A DNA stretch of 64,000 bases from Streptomyces sp. NBC_00670 (GTDB taxonomy: Bacteria; Actinomycetota; Actinomycetes; Streptomycetales; Streptomycetaceae), in assembly GCF_036226765.1 (NCBI RefSeq), contig NZ_CP109017.1:5829001-5893000 (forward strand), written 5' to 3'. Positions 16,635 through 24,740 of the stretch are shown in pieces; within the stretch, counting starts at the first letter, position 1; each line of letters opens with the position of its first letter. Made by a program: the position numbers and the translations under genes. The notes beneath the pieces were generated by a model, which did no database searches, had not been told where the DNA came from, and saw only the letters and a list, made by a program, of their open reading frames with translations.

Positions 16635-18760
16635 GCACCACCGCCGACCTGTTGAAGCGCGCCGCCGAGCTCTTCCCGGACGAGGTCGTCACGCAGGCGC
16701 ACGTACGCCACTTCGACCTGCCCCTCGGCGCCGGCCGTTTCGCGCTCATCACGCTCGACAACGGGCACGACCACACCAAGCCGACCACCCTCGGCCCCCA
16801 GTCGCTCGCGCACTTCGACGCGGCGATCGACCAGGTCGAGAAGGAGGCCGCGGACGGCGAGATCGTCGGCGTCGGCGTCACGGGCAAGCCGTTCATCTTC
16901 GCCGTCGGCGCCGACCTCAAGGGCGTCGAACTGCTCGGCAGCCACGAGGACGCGCTCGCCATCGGCAAGGGCGGCCACGACGTCTTCAAGCGGCTCTCCC
17001 AGCTCGCCGTGCCGACCTTCGCGTACTACAACGGCGCGGCGATGGGCGGCGGCGTGGAGATCGGCCTGCACTGCTCGTACCGCACGGTCTCCGCGGCCCT
17101 CCCCGCGTTCTCCCTCCCCGAGGTCTTCCTCGGCCTGGTCCCCGGCTGGGGCGGCTGCACCCTGCTGCCGAACCTGATCGGCGCCGACAAGGCCGTTTCC
17201 GTCATCATCGAGAACAGCCTCAACCAGAACAAGCAGCTCAAGGGTGCCCAGGTCTACGAACTCGGCATCGCGGACGCGCTGTTCGAGGGCGCCGACTTCC
17301 TGGAGCAGTCGCTGATCTGGACGGCGGCCGTCCTCAAGGGCGAGATCGCCGTCGACCGCCCGGTGATCGACCGCGGCGAGGGCTGGGACCAGGCCGTCGC
17401 CAAGGGCCGGTTCATCGCCGACTCCAAGGTGCACGGTGCCGCCCCGGCCGCCTACCGCGCCCTCGACATCATCGCCGCCGCCAAGAACGGCGACCTCCAG
17501 CAGGGCTACGACGCCGAGGACCAGGCGCTCGCCGACCTCATCATGAGCGGCGAACTGCGTTCCGGCATCTACGCGTTCAACCTCGTCCAGAAGCGCGGCA
17601 AGCGCCCCGCGGGCGCCCCGGACAAGAACCTGGCCCGCCCGGTCACCAAGGTGGGCGTGGTCGGCGCCGGCCTGATGGCCAGCCAGCTCGCGCTGCTGTT
17701 CCTGCGCCGCCTGGAGGTGCCGGTCGTACTGACCGACATCGACCAGGAGCGCGTCGACAAGGGCGTCGGCTACGTCCACGCCGAGATCGACAAGCTGCTC
17801 GGCAAGGGCCGCATCAACCAGGACAAGGCCAACCGGCTCAAGGCCCTGGTCACCGGCGTCCTCGACAAGGCCGAGGGCTTCGCGGACGCGGACTTCGTCA
17901 TCGAGGCGGTGTTCGAGGAGATCGGCGTCAAGCAGCAGGTGTTCGCCGAGGTCGAGGCGGTCGCCCCGGCGCACGCGATCCTGGCGACCAACACCTCCTC
18001 CCTCTCGGTGACGGAGATGGCGTCGAAGCTGAAGAACCCCGAGCGGGTCGTCGGCTTCCACTTCTTCAACCCCGTCGCCGTCCTGCCGCTCCTGGAGATC
18101 GTCCGCGGCGAGCAGACGGACGACGCCTCGCTGGCGACGGCGTTCGCGGTGGCCAAGAAGCTGAAGAAGACGGCCGTCCTGGTCAAGGACGCCCCGGCGT
18201 TCGTCGTCAACCGGATCCTGACCCGCTTCATGGGCGAGATCCAGAACGTCATCGACGAGGGCACGCCGGTGCCGGTGGCGGAGAAGGCGGTGGAGCCGCT
18301 CGGCCTGCCGATGTCCCCGCTGGTCCTGCTGGAGCTGGTCGGCCCGGCGATCGGTCTGCACGTCTCGGAAACCCTGAACCGGGCCTTCCCCGAGCGCTTC
18401 ACGGTCTCCCCGAACCTGAAGGCGGTCGTCGAGGCGGGCAAGCGCGGCTTCTACGTCTACGACAGCGGCAAGCCGGAGCTGGACCCGGAGGTCGCCGCGC
18501 TGCTCAAGCAGGGTGACGTCGTGCTGACGGAGGAGCAGGTGCGGGCGCGGGTCCTGGACGCGGTGGCCCAGGAGATCGGGCTGATGCTGAAGGAGGGTGT
18601 CGTGGCCGAGGCGCAGGACATCGACCTCTGCCTGATCACGGGCGCGGGCTGGCCCTTCCACCTGGGCGGCATCACCCCGTACCTGGACCGCGAGGGCGTC
18701 TCCGCCCGGGTCAACGGCGCGCGCTTCCTCGCCCCGGGCCTGGCCAGCGTCCCGGCGTAA
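16631..18760 (+). CDS. fadB: 3-hydroxyacyl-CoA dehydrogenase / enoyl-CoA hydratase fusion
   Basis: 709-residue bifunctional beta-oxidation enzyme. The N-terminal crotonase domain (about residues 30-230) shows FAVGADLK and PEVFLGLVPGWGGCTLLPNL with the catalytic Glu. The NAD-binding dehydrogenase domain starts near 335 with VGVVGAGLMASQLALL; it continues with LATNTSSLSVTEMA and VVGFHFFNPVAVLPLLEIV, which carries the catalytic His. The glycine motif reads GAGLMA where most homologues have GxGxMG. It overlaps fadA by four bases. A palindromic repeat that can act as terminator follows 10 bp after the stop. Confidence 0.92.
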   Translation: MSTTADLLKRAAELFPDEVVTQAHVRHFDLPLGAGRFALITLDNGHDHTKPTTLGPQSLAHFDAAIDQVEKEAADGEIVGVGVTGKPFIFAVGADLKGVELLGSHEDALAIGKGGHDVFKRLSQLAVPTFAYYNGAAMGGGVEIGLHCSYRTVSAALPAFSLPEVFLGLVPGWGGCTLLPNLIGADKAVSVIIENSLNQNKQLKGAQVYELGIADALFEGADFLEQSLIWTAAVLKGEIAVDRPVIDRGEGWDQAVAKGRFIADSKVHGAAPAAYRALDIIAAAKNGDLQQGYDAEDQALADLIMSGELRSGIYAFNLVQKRGKRPAGAPDKNLARPVTKVGVVGAGLMASQLALLFLRRLEVPVVLTDIDQERVDKGVGYVHAEIDKLLGKGRINQDKANRLKALVTGVLDKAEGFADADFVIEAVFEEIGVKQQVFAEVEAVAPAHAILATNTSSLSVTEMASKLKNPERVVGFHFFNPVAVLPLLEIVRGEQTDDASLATAFAVAKKLKKTAVLVKDAPAFVVNRILTRFMGEIQNVIDEGTPVPVAEKAVEPLGLPMSPLVLLELVGPAIGLHVSETLNRAFPERFTVSPNLKAVVEAGKRGFYVYDSGKPELDPEVAALLKQGDVVLTEEQVRARVLDAVAQEIGLMLKEGVVAEAQDIDLCLITGAGWPFHLGGITPYLDREGVSARVNGARFLAPGLASVPA

Positions 18761-18770
18761 CCCCGGCCAA

Positions 18771-18885
18771 GGATTGCGCAGTTCCCCGCGCCCCTGACAG
18801 GGGCGCGGGGAACTGCGCAATCCTTTCGGGGGTCCGGGGGCTTGCCCCCGGGTTGGGACGGGAAGGGGCGGCGGGGGCGAAAACC
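18771..18885. repeat. Intact palindromic repeat (24-bp stem) plus G-rich module
   Basis: A perfect 24-bp inverted repeat (18771-18794 and 18800-18823) flanks a 5-nt loop; its core is AGTTCCCCGCGCCCCT. It is followed by a small hairpin GGGGGCTTGCCCCC and by GGGACGGGAAGGGGCGGCGG (from 18856). Partial or rearranged copies occur at six other places in the window. Here it probably also terminates fadAB and the convergent RNase D gene. Confidence 0.8.
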
Positions 18886-18965
18886 GCCCACGCGCACCCC
18901 CACCCTCCCGGTCAAAGATCTTGGCGTGATCTCGTCGGTCGGATGCGGGCCGGCAAGGGACCCGC

Positions 18966-20252
18966 TCAACCCGCGGAGCGCAGCGCCTCCACCAGCACCG
19001 GCCCCACCAACCCCACCTGCCACGCCCGCGCCCCATACCCCGCGAGCGCCCCCGCAACGGACTCCCCGTCCACCACCCGCGGCGGCTCCCAGCACACCCG
19101 CCGCACCGTATCCGGAGTGATCAGATTCTCCGGCGGCAGATTCAGCTCCTCGGCCCGCGCCGAGACAGCCGCCCGCGCCGCACTCAGCCGCGCGGCCGCC
19201 GCCGGATCCTTGTCCGCCCACGCCCGCGGCGGCGGCGGCCCCGTCACCGCCTGCCCCGGCTGCGGCAACTCCGCCTCCGGCAACGCCCGTGCCCGGTCCA
19301 CCGCGCTCTGCCACTGCTCCAGCTGCCGCCGCCCCATCCGGTGCCCGAACCCGTTCAGCCCGGCCAGCGCGTGCACGTTCGGCGGCAGGGCGAGCGCCGC
19401 CTCGACGATCGCCGCGTCCCCGAGCACCTTGCCCGGCGACACGTCCCGCCGCTGCGCGATCCGGTCCCGCGTCTGCCACAGCTCCCGCACCACCGCCATC
19501 TGCCGGCGCCGGCGCACCTTGTGCATCCCGGACGTCCGCCGCCAGGGGTCCTTGCGCGGCTCGGCGGGCGGCGCGGAGGCGATCGCGTCGAACTCCTCCA
19601 ACGCCCACTCCAGCTTGCCCTGGCGGTCCAGCTCCTTCTCCAGCGCGTCGCGCAGGTCGACCAGCAGCTCGACGTCGAGCGCGGCGTACCGCAGCCAGGG
19701 CTCGGGCAGCGGGCGGGTCGACCAGTCGACGGCGGAGTGGCCCTTCTCCAGGACGAAGCCGAGGACGTTCTCCACCATGGCGCCGAGCCCGACCCGGGGG
19801 AAACCGGCCAGCCGTCCGGCCAGCTCCGTGTCGAACAGACGGGTGGGGCGCATGCCTATGTCGCGGAGACAGGGCAGGTCCTGGGTGGCGGCGTGCAGAA
19901 CCCATTCGGCGTCGGCGATCGCCGCGCCGAACGCGGAGAGGTCGGGGCAGGCCACGGGGTCGATCAGGGCGCTCCCGGCGCCCTCGCGGCGCAGCTGGAC
20001 CAGATAGGCCCGCTGGCCGTAGCGGTAGCCGGAGGCGCGCTCGGCGTCGACGGCCACGGGACCGCTGCCGGCGGCGAAGGCGGCGACCACCTCGGCGAGC
20101 GCGGCCTCGTCGGCGATCACCGGCGGAATGCCCTCGCGGGGCTCGAGCAAGGGGACCGGTGCCTGAGCCGCAGCGGCTCCGTCGGTGTCCGGAGGGGCGC
20201 CCTCCGCGGTGCGCAGGGGGCTGTCTGCTGCGGTCTCTTGGGCGTCGGTCAC
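18966..20252 (-). CDS. Ribonuclease D-like 3'-5' exonuclease with HRDC domain
   Basis: 428-residue cytoplasmic nuclease. A disordered N-terminus (~45 residues) precedes a DEDD exonuclease domain with DAERASGYRYGQRAYLVQL (Exo I, Asp/Glu), HAATQDLPCL (Exo II) and RYAALDVELLVDL (Exo III, Tyr variant). An HRDC helical domain lies at ~235-315 (RRRRQMAVVRELWQTRDRIAQ). It is likely involved in maturation or decay of structured RNA. The start is the GTG at 20252. In S. coelicolor the orthologue is also next to whiI. Confidence 0.85.
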   Translation of the reverse strand: MTDAQETAADSPLRTAEGAPPDTDGAAAAQAPVPLLEPREGIPPVIADEAALAEVVAAFAAGSGPVAVDAERASGYRYGQRAYLVQLRREGAGSALIDPVACPDLSAFGAAIADAEWVLHAATQDLPCLRDIGMRPTRLFDTELAGRLAGFPRVGLGAMVENVLGFVLEKGHSAVDWSTRPLPEPWLRYAALDVELLVDLRDALEKELDRQGKLEWALEEFDAIASAPPAEPRKDPWRRTSGMHKVRRRRQMAVVRELWQTRDRIAQRRDVSPGKVLGDAAIVEAALALPPNVHALAGLNGFGHRMGRRQLEQWQSAVDRARALPEAELPQPGQAVTGPPPPRAWADKDPAAAARLSAARAAVSARAEELNLPPENLITPDTVRRVCWEPPRVVDGESVAGALAGYGARAWQVGLVGPVLVEALRSAG

Positions 20253-20276
20253 CTGTCAAGGGTATCCGTGGATGCA

Positions 20277-20314
20277 CCGCACCCGCCGACGGAACGTTCC
20301 GTCGGCGGGTGCGG
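20277..20314. terminator. 38-bp perfect palindrome after whiI
   Basis: The sequence around CCGACGGAACGTTCCGTCGG is self-complementary over 19 bp on each side (centre 20295/20296). It lies 94 bp beyond the whiI stop and just upstream of the RNase D start (both on the minus strand), so it fits a terminator for whiI. Confidence 0.7.
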
Positions 20315-20407
20315 GAGGGGCGTAAACCGGTCAGGTACGGGACGGGACCGGTCCTCCGGGTGACTTTCCGGTCGGGGGTCCGGGTGGCCGTGCCGTCGGT
20401 CGGCCGG

Positions 20408-21064
20408 TCAGTGGATGATCCCGGTGCGCAGGGCCACCGCCACCATGCCGGCCCGGTCGCCCGTGCCGAGCTTGCGGGCGATGCGGGCCAGATGGCTCTT
20501 GACGGTGAGCGCGGACAGGCCCATGGAGACGCCGATCGCCTTGTTCGACTGGCCCTCCGCGACCAGCCGCAGCACCTCCACCTCACGCCCGGACAGCTCG
20601 CGGTAGCCGCCCGGGTGGCTCGGGGCGCCCGGGGGCCGGCGGTGCATACGGGTGGCGCCGAGGGGGGAGACGCCGGGCCGGGCGGGGAGCCCGAGGTTGG
20701 TGCGCGTGCCGGTGACGACGTAGCCCTTGACGCCCCCGGCCAGGGCGTTGCGGACGGCGCCGATGTCGTCGGCGGCGGACAGGGCGAGGCCGTTGGGCCA
20801 GCCGGCGGCGCGGGTCTCCGACAGCAGTGTCAGGCCGGAGCCGTCGGGGAGGTGGACGTCGGCGACGCAGATGTCGCGCGGGTTGCCGATTCTGGGACGG
20901 GCCTCCGCCACGGACGACGCCTCGATGACGTCACGCACTCCGAGCGCCCACAGATGGCGGGTGACGGTGGAACGGACCCGGGGGTCGGCCACGACCACCA
21001 TGGCGGTCGGCTTGTTGGGGCGGTAGGCGACCAGGCTTGCGGGCTGCTCGAGGAGAACGGACAC
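20408..21064 (-). CDS. whiI: WhiI, atypical orphan response regulator for sporulation
   Basis: 218 residues: an N-terminal receiver-like domain (~20-125), a variable linker and a LuxR/FixJ-type helix-turn-helix (~155-215, LSGREVEVLRLVAEGQSNKAI). In S. coelicolor WhiI is needed for aerial hyphae to complete sporulation septation and depends on sigma-WhiG. The phosphorylation pocket is incomplete: D69 and S96 are present, the first acidic residue of the usual pair is Ala (A26-D27), and the conserved Lys is Thr (T118 in GYVVT). No kinase gene is adjacent. The GTG at 21064 lies 4 nt after AGGAGG. A sigma-WhiG-like promoter is at 21150-21177. Confidence 0.93.
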   Translation of the reverse strand: MSVLLEQPASLVAYRPNKPTAMVVVADPRVRSTVTRHLWALGVRDVIEASSVAEARPRIGNPRDICVADVHLPDGSGLTLLSETRAAGWPNGLALSAADDIGAVRNALAGGVKGYVVTGTRTNLGLPARPGVSPLGATRMHRRPPGAPSHPGGYRELSGREVEVLRLVAEGQSNKAIGVSMGLSALTVKSHLARIARKLGTGDRAGMVAVALRTGIIH

Positions 21065-21149
21065 CAGGCCTCCTGGGAGGTGGGGGGTGGGGACGGGGCC
21101 GGCTTCGGGGTTTAAGCCGGGACGAACCGTGCTTTCAGGGTCACAGTCG

Positions 21150-21177
21150 TCTTCGGCAGTGACGGGGGGTTCCTTTA
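21150..21177 (-). promoter_or_regulatory. Sigma-WhiG-type promoter of whiI
   Basis: On the minus strand, TAAA (21177-21174) and GCCGAAGA (21157-21150) are separated by 16 bp. This matches the sigma-WhiG consensus TAAA-N15/16-GCCGATAA at all but the last positions. It lies about 86 bp upstream of the whiI start, and whiI is a known sigma-WhiG-dependent gene. Confidence 0.7.
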
Positions 21178-21285
21178 GAGAATGATCACGATGTGGTGAG
21201 TAACAATCCGTGCAATTCGGACGCGCGATCGATCACCCGAAGATCGAATCGGGTCGCTGGCGAGTCGATAGCTGTCGGAAAGTGG

Positions 21286-21329
21286 TCGTATCGACAAAAC
21301 GTGAGGTGTCATATCGACAAATTGAGGTG
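21286..21329. repeat. Tandem imperfect direct repeat upstream of whiI
   Basis: Two adjacent copies, 21286-21308 and 21309-21329, share the pattern TC(G/A)TATCGACAAA followed by TGAGGTG. A third GTCGATA occurs at 21264. They lie 110-150 bp upstream of the WhiG promoter and downstream of the DUF3000 terminator. They may be a regulator-binding array. Nothing else definable is seen between 21178 and 21378. Confidence 0.5.
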
Positions 21330-21378
21330 CCGGGTGGGGTGACGTGACGTGCCGACGGTGCGCGGGCGCACACGAAAG

Positions 21379-21406
21379 AAGAGCCGCACGAAAGCGTGCG
21401 GCTCTT
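21379..21406 (-). terminator. Hairpin terminator after the DUF3000 gene
   Basis: Perfect 12-bp stem AAGAGCCGCACG / CGTGCGGCTCTT with a 4-nt loop, 22 bp beyond the stop of the minus-strand gene at 21429. T-rich sequence follows on the minus strand. Confidence 0.75.
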
Positions 21407-21428
21407 TTCGGGGGCGGAGCGGTGGGCG

Positions 21429-22097
21429 TCAGCGGGGCTGGGGGCCCCGGCGCTGCGGGAGGGTCACCACGGAGGCGTCGGACGGCCCGGCCGGCGGCAG
21501 GCCGGCGACCTGGCAGAGCAGATCGCCCCAGGCGGCGAGGTGCGCGGCGGTGTCCGGGACCCCGCCGAGGCCCTCGCGGGGCGTCCAGGAGGCACGAATC
21601 TCGATCTGCGAGGCGGCGGGACGCTGTCCCAGGCCGCCGAAGTAGTGCGAGCTCGCCCGGGTGACCGTGCCGCTGGGCTCGCCGTACGACAGGCCGCGGC
21701 CCTGGAGCGCGCCGGTCAGCCAGGTCCAGCAGACGTCCGGGAGCAGCGGGTCGGCGGCCATCTCCGGTTCCAGTTCCGCGCGGACGAGGGTCACCAGGCG
21801 GAAGGTGCCCTGCCAGGCGTCGTGGCCCGCGGGGTCGTGGAGGAGGACGAGGCGGCCGTCGGCCAGGTCGTCGTCGCCCTCGACGACGGCGGCCTCCAGG
21901 GCGTGGGCGTGGGGGGCGAGCCGGCGGGGGGCCGGGGTCGCGGAGAGCTCGATCTCCGGTCGCAGCCGGGCGGTGCGCAGGGCCTCGACGGCCGCGCGGA
22001 AGGGGGGCGGGGCCGTCTGCATCGCTTTACGGTTCTCCTCCGTCGCGTCGTCCCTTCCGCCAGCGTCGTCCGACAGTCGTCCCTGAGCCGCAGCCAT
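21429..22097 (-). CDS. DUF3000 family protein
   Basis: 222-residue soluble protein conserved in actinobacteria, function unknown. After a polar N-terminus (~25 residues) the DUF3000 core shows FRAAVEALRTARLRPEIEL, GRLVLLHDPAGHDAWQGTFR and ASSHYFGGLGQRPA. The start is the ATG at 22097. It is divergent from hemE across a 203-bp gap that holds a repeat copy, and convergent with nothing: whiI follows on the same strand. Its fixed place beside hemE in Streptomyces is suggestive, but nothing in the sequence ties it to haem. Confidence 0.8.
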   Translation of the reverse strand: MAAAQGRLSDDAGGRDDATEENRKAMQTAPPPFRAAVEALRTARLRPEIELSATPAPRRLAPHAHALEAAVVEGDDDLADGRLVLLHDPAGHDAWQGTFRLVTLVRAELEPEMAADPLLPDVCWTWLTGALQGRGLSYGEPSGTVTRASSHYFGGLGQRPAASQIEIRASWTPREGLGGVPDTAAHLAAWGDLLCQVAGLPPAGPSDASVVTLPQRRGPQPR

Positions 22098-22169
22098 GCG
22101 GGGAAGATTAAGGGGAAGTGCGGGCTCGTGCCGGGAGGGACACCCGGGCGGCGGTGTCCTACGGCGCTT

Positions 22170-22225
22170 TTGCGCCCCCGCCGCCCTCGCCCTTCCCGTC
22201 CACCAGGGGCTCCGCCCCTTCGATC
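22170..22225. repeat. Reversed copy of the G-rich module of the composite repeat
   Basis: GCGCCCCCGCCGCCCTCGCC followed by CTTCCCGTCC and the small hairpin AGGGGCTCCGCCCCT. The order matches the module at 53548-53602, read on the same strand, and is the reverse of those at 18856 and 47697. Confidence 0.6.
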
Positions 22226-22300
22226 CCGGACGTGCGCGTGGGCGGGTGGGGGCGCGGCCCCCGGCGTTCCGCGGGAGCCGCGCATGGGAGACTGGGGCGT

Positions 22301-23386
22301 GTGAGTGCCATGGACGAACGCCCCGTGACGGGCGGCCAGCCGTCAGTGACCGACCCCGCCGTCAAGGAGTCCGCCTTCCTGAAGGCGTGCCGGCGGGAGC
22401 CCGTGCCGCACACCCCCGTGTGGTTCATGCGGCAGGCCGGCCGGTCCCTGCCGGAGTACCGCAAGGTGCGCGAGGGCATCCCGATGCTGGAGTCCTGCAC
22501 GCGGCCCGAGCTGGTCGCGGAGATCACCCTCCAGCCGGTCCGCAGGCACCACGTCGACGCGGCGATCTACTTCAGCGACATCGTCGTCCCGCTGAAGGCG
22601 ATCGGCATCGACCTCGACATCAAGCCCGGCGTCGGCCCCGTCGTCGCCCAGCCGATCCGCACCCGCGCGGACCTCGCCCAGCTGCGCGACCTCACTCCCG
22701 AGGACGTCTCCTACGTCACCGAGGCCGTCGGCATCCTCGTCCGCGAGCTCGGCCCGACCCCGCTCATCGGCTTCGCCGGCGCGCCCTTCACCCTCGCCAG
22801 CTACCTCGTCGAGGGCGGCCCGTCCCGCAACCACGAGCACACCAAGGCGCTCATGTACGGCGACCCGCAGCTCTGGGCCGACCTCCTCGACCGCCTCGCG
22901 GTGATCACCTCCGCCTTCCTGAAGGTGCAGATCGAGGCCGGCGCCTGTGCCGTCCAGCTGTTCGACTCCTGGGCCGGCGCCCTCGCCCCCGCCGACTACC
23001 GCCGCTCCGTGCTGCCCGCCTCCGCCAAGGTGCTCGAGGCCGTCGCCGGGTACGGCGTCCCGCGCATCCACTTCGGCGTCGGCACCGGTGAGCTGCTCGG
23101 CCTGATGGGCGAGGCCGGCGCGGACGTCGTCGGCGTCGACTGGCGGGTCCCGCTCGACGAGGCCGCCCGCCGCGTCGGCCCCGGCAAGGCGCTCCAGGGC
23201 AACCTGGACCCCGCGGCCCTGTTCGCCACGCCGCAGGCCGTGGAGGCCAGGACCCAGGAGGTGCTGGACGCGGCCGCCGGCCTGGAGGGCCACGTCTTCA
23301 ACCTCGGCCACGGTGTGCCCCCGACCACCGACCCGGACGCGCTCACCCGCGTCGTGGACTACGTGCACACCCACACCGCACGCTGA
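22301..23386 (+). CDS. hemE: Uroporphyrinogen decarboxylase
   Basis: 361-residue cytoplasmic enzyme converting uroporphyrinogen III to coproporphyrinogen III. Family motifs are complete: [16 protein letters not shown] (substrate-binding Arg pair), [12 protein letters not shown] and [14 protein letters not shown] near the end. The GTG at 22301 lies 10 nt after GGGAG; an ATG at 22310 is an alternative. It is a few kilobases from the coproporphyrinogen oxidase and HemQ genes, so this strand carries three steps of one pathway. Confidence 0.95.
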   Translation: MSAMDERPVTGGQPSVTDPAVKESAFLKACRREPVPHTPVWFMRQAGRSLPEYRKVREGIPMLESCTRPELVAEITLQPVRRHHVDAAIYFSDIVVPLKAIGIDLDIKPGVGPVVAQPIRTRADLAQLRDLTPEDVSYVTEAVGILVRELGPTPLIGFAGAPFTLASYLVEGGPSRNHEHTKALMYGDPQLWADLLDRLAVITSAFLKVQIEAGACAVQLFDSWAGALAPADYRRSVLPASAKVLEAVAGYGVPRIHFGVGTGELLGLMGEAGADVVGVDWRVPLDEAARRVGPGKALQGNLDPAALFATPQAVEARTQEVLDAAAGLEGHVFNLGHGVPPTTDPDALTRVVDYVHTHTAR

Positions 23387-23417
23387 CCCCGCGCCCACAC
23401 CCCAGGGACGGAACGGC

Positions 23418-24236
23418 TCACCACGTGTGCCGCGCCTGTCTGCCGAACAGCAGCCGGCGCGGCTCCGGCGGTGGCGGGGTGCCCGGCCGCAGCGGCCAGG
23501 CCAGCGCCATGCCGACGAGGAAGCCGACCACGTGGGCCGCGTACGCCACCGTGCCCGCGTCGGAGACGCCGCCGCCCGACGAGTACACCGCCTGCAGCAC
23601 GAACCAGAAGCCCAGCACCAGCCACGCGGGCAGCCGCAGCGGCAGGAAGATCAGGAACGGCACCAGGACCCACACCCTGGCCTTCGGATACAGCACCAGA
23701 TAGGCGCCGAGCACCCCCGCGATCGCCCCCGACGCCCCGATCAGCGGATCGCCCGAGCTCTCGTTGACCAGCGCGTAGCCGTACGCCGCCGCATAACCGC
23801 ACACCAGGTAGAACAGCGTGAACCTGACGTGCCCGAGGCGGTCCTCGATGTTGTTGCCGAAGATGTACAGGAACAGCATGTTGCCCAGCAGGTGCAGCCA
23901 GCTGCCGTGCAGGAACATCGCCGTGAACACCGACAGCGGCGGCGACTTGTCGTAGTCCGGCGGCGCCGCCAGACACGCCGTGCCGTGCGGCCCCCCGGCC
24001 ACCTCGCCCGTCGGCACGAGATGCGGCATCTGGTGGTGGATCAGCTCTCTGGGCACCGCCGCGTAGTGGTCCAGGAACGCCTGCAGATGGCACAGCTGCG
24101 CCACGTCGCTCTGCCCGACCACCGAGCCCGACAGGCCGGGGGTGAACAGGAACACCAGGAAGTTGACCGCGATGAGCGCATACGTCACATAGGGCGTGCG
24201 GCGCGCCGGGTTGACGTCATGGACGGGGATCACCAC
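23418..24236 (-). CDS. Rhomboid-family intramembrane serine protease
   Basis: 272-residue membrane protein with about six or seven hydrophobic segments. The catalytic dyad is visible: Ser in GASGAIAGVLG and His in AAHVVGFLVGMALA; the oxyanion Asn is in HLLGNMLFLYIFGNN. A ~75-residue loop after the first membrane segment holds several His and Cys. The start is taken at the GTG pair at 24236/24233, giving MVIPVHDVNPARRTPYVTYA just before membrane segment 1; longer starts overlap the divergent gene. No good ribosome binding site is seen. Confidence 0.85.
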   Translation of the reverse strand: MVIPVHDVNPARRTPYVTYALIAVNFLVFLFTPGLSGSVVGQSDVAQLCHLQAFLDHYAAVPRELIHHQMPHLVPTGEVAGGPHGTACLAAPPDYDKSPPLSVFTAMFLHGSWLHLLGNMLFLYIFGNNIEDRLGHVRFTLFYLVCGYAAAYGYALVNESSGDPLIGASGAIAGVLGAYLVLYPKARVWVLVPFLIFLPLRLPAWLVLGFWFVLQAVYSSGGGVSDAGTVAYAAHVVGFLVGMALAWPLRPGTPPPPEPRRLLFGRQARHTW

Positions 24237-24338
24237 AGGTAAGTTCTGCCCGGGATGGGCCCGGCGAACCGGTGAACGCGGCCGTCCGCCCGTGCGTATG
24301 ACTCCTCGACCGTCCAGGGACGACGTGAGGAACGAACG

Positions 24339-24689
24339 ATGAACGACCGAGCCATCCCGGCGATGCACGCCCTGCCCGACGGCGAGGCGGAGATCGCGCT
24401 CGTGCTGCGTCTGCCGTGGGAGGACGTCGCCCGGCTCGGCCAGGAGGCGGGGCGGCTCGCCGCGCAGACGCAGCGGCCGGTGACGCTGGACGAGGCGGTC
24501 AGCCATCGGTTGCGGTCGGTGCGGGGGGCGGCGCATGCGCGCACCACGTCGGCGGCGGCGCCGGCCGCGTCTTCCGCTTCCGCGGCGCCCGTCTCCTCCG
24601 CGTCCGTGTCCTCGCTGCCGCCGAGGCCGCCGGCGGAGCCGGTGCGGACGGGCGGCGAGCGGGTGAACGGGAGCGGGGAGTCCGCGTAG
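24339..24689 (+). CDS. Small hypothetical protein
   Basis: 116 residues: a charged helical half (residues 1-65, DGEAEIALVLRLPWEDVARLGQEAGRLA) followed by an Ala/Ser/Pro-rich low-complexity tail. The helical part contains VTLDEAVSHRLRS, reminiscent of small antitoxin-like or ribbon-helix-helix proteins, but I cannot assign a family. The ATG at 24339 follows GAGGA. It is divergent from the rhomboid gene by 102 bp and ends at a nested hairpin. Confidence 0.6.
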   Translation: MNDRAIPAMHALPDGEAEIALVLRLPWEDVARLGQEAGRLAAQTQRPVTLDEAVSHRLRSVRGAAHARTTSAAAPAASSASAAPVSSASVSSLPPRPPAEPVRTGGERVNGSGESA

Positions 24690-24740
24690 GGCGCCTTGGA
24701 GCTCGGGGGCGCGCGGGGAACCGCGCGCTCTCAGGCGCCC
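24689..24740. terminator. Nested bidirectional hairpin
   Basis: An outer 8-bp stem GGGCGCCT/AGGCGCCC (24689-24696, 24733-24740) encloses an inner 8-bp stem GCGCGCGG/CCGCGCGC with a GGAA loop (24709-24728). It sits between two convergent genes and overlaps the stop of the minus-strand gene. Confidence 0.65.

Noticed and set aside
16541-19057. Long minus-strand frame opposite fadB.
   Set aside because: It mirrors the codon pattern of fadB; fadB has complete catalytic motifs.
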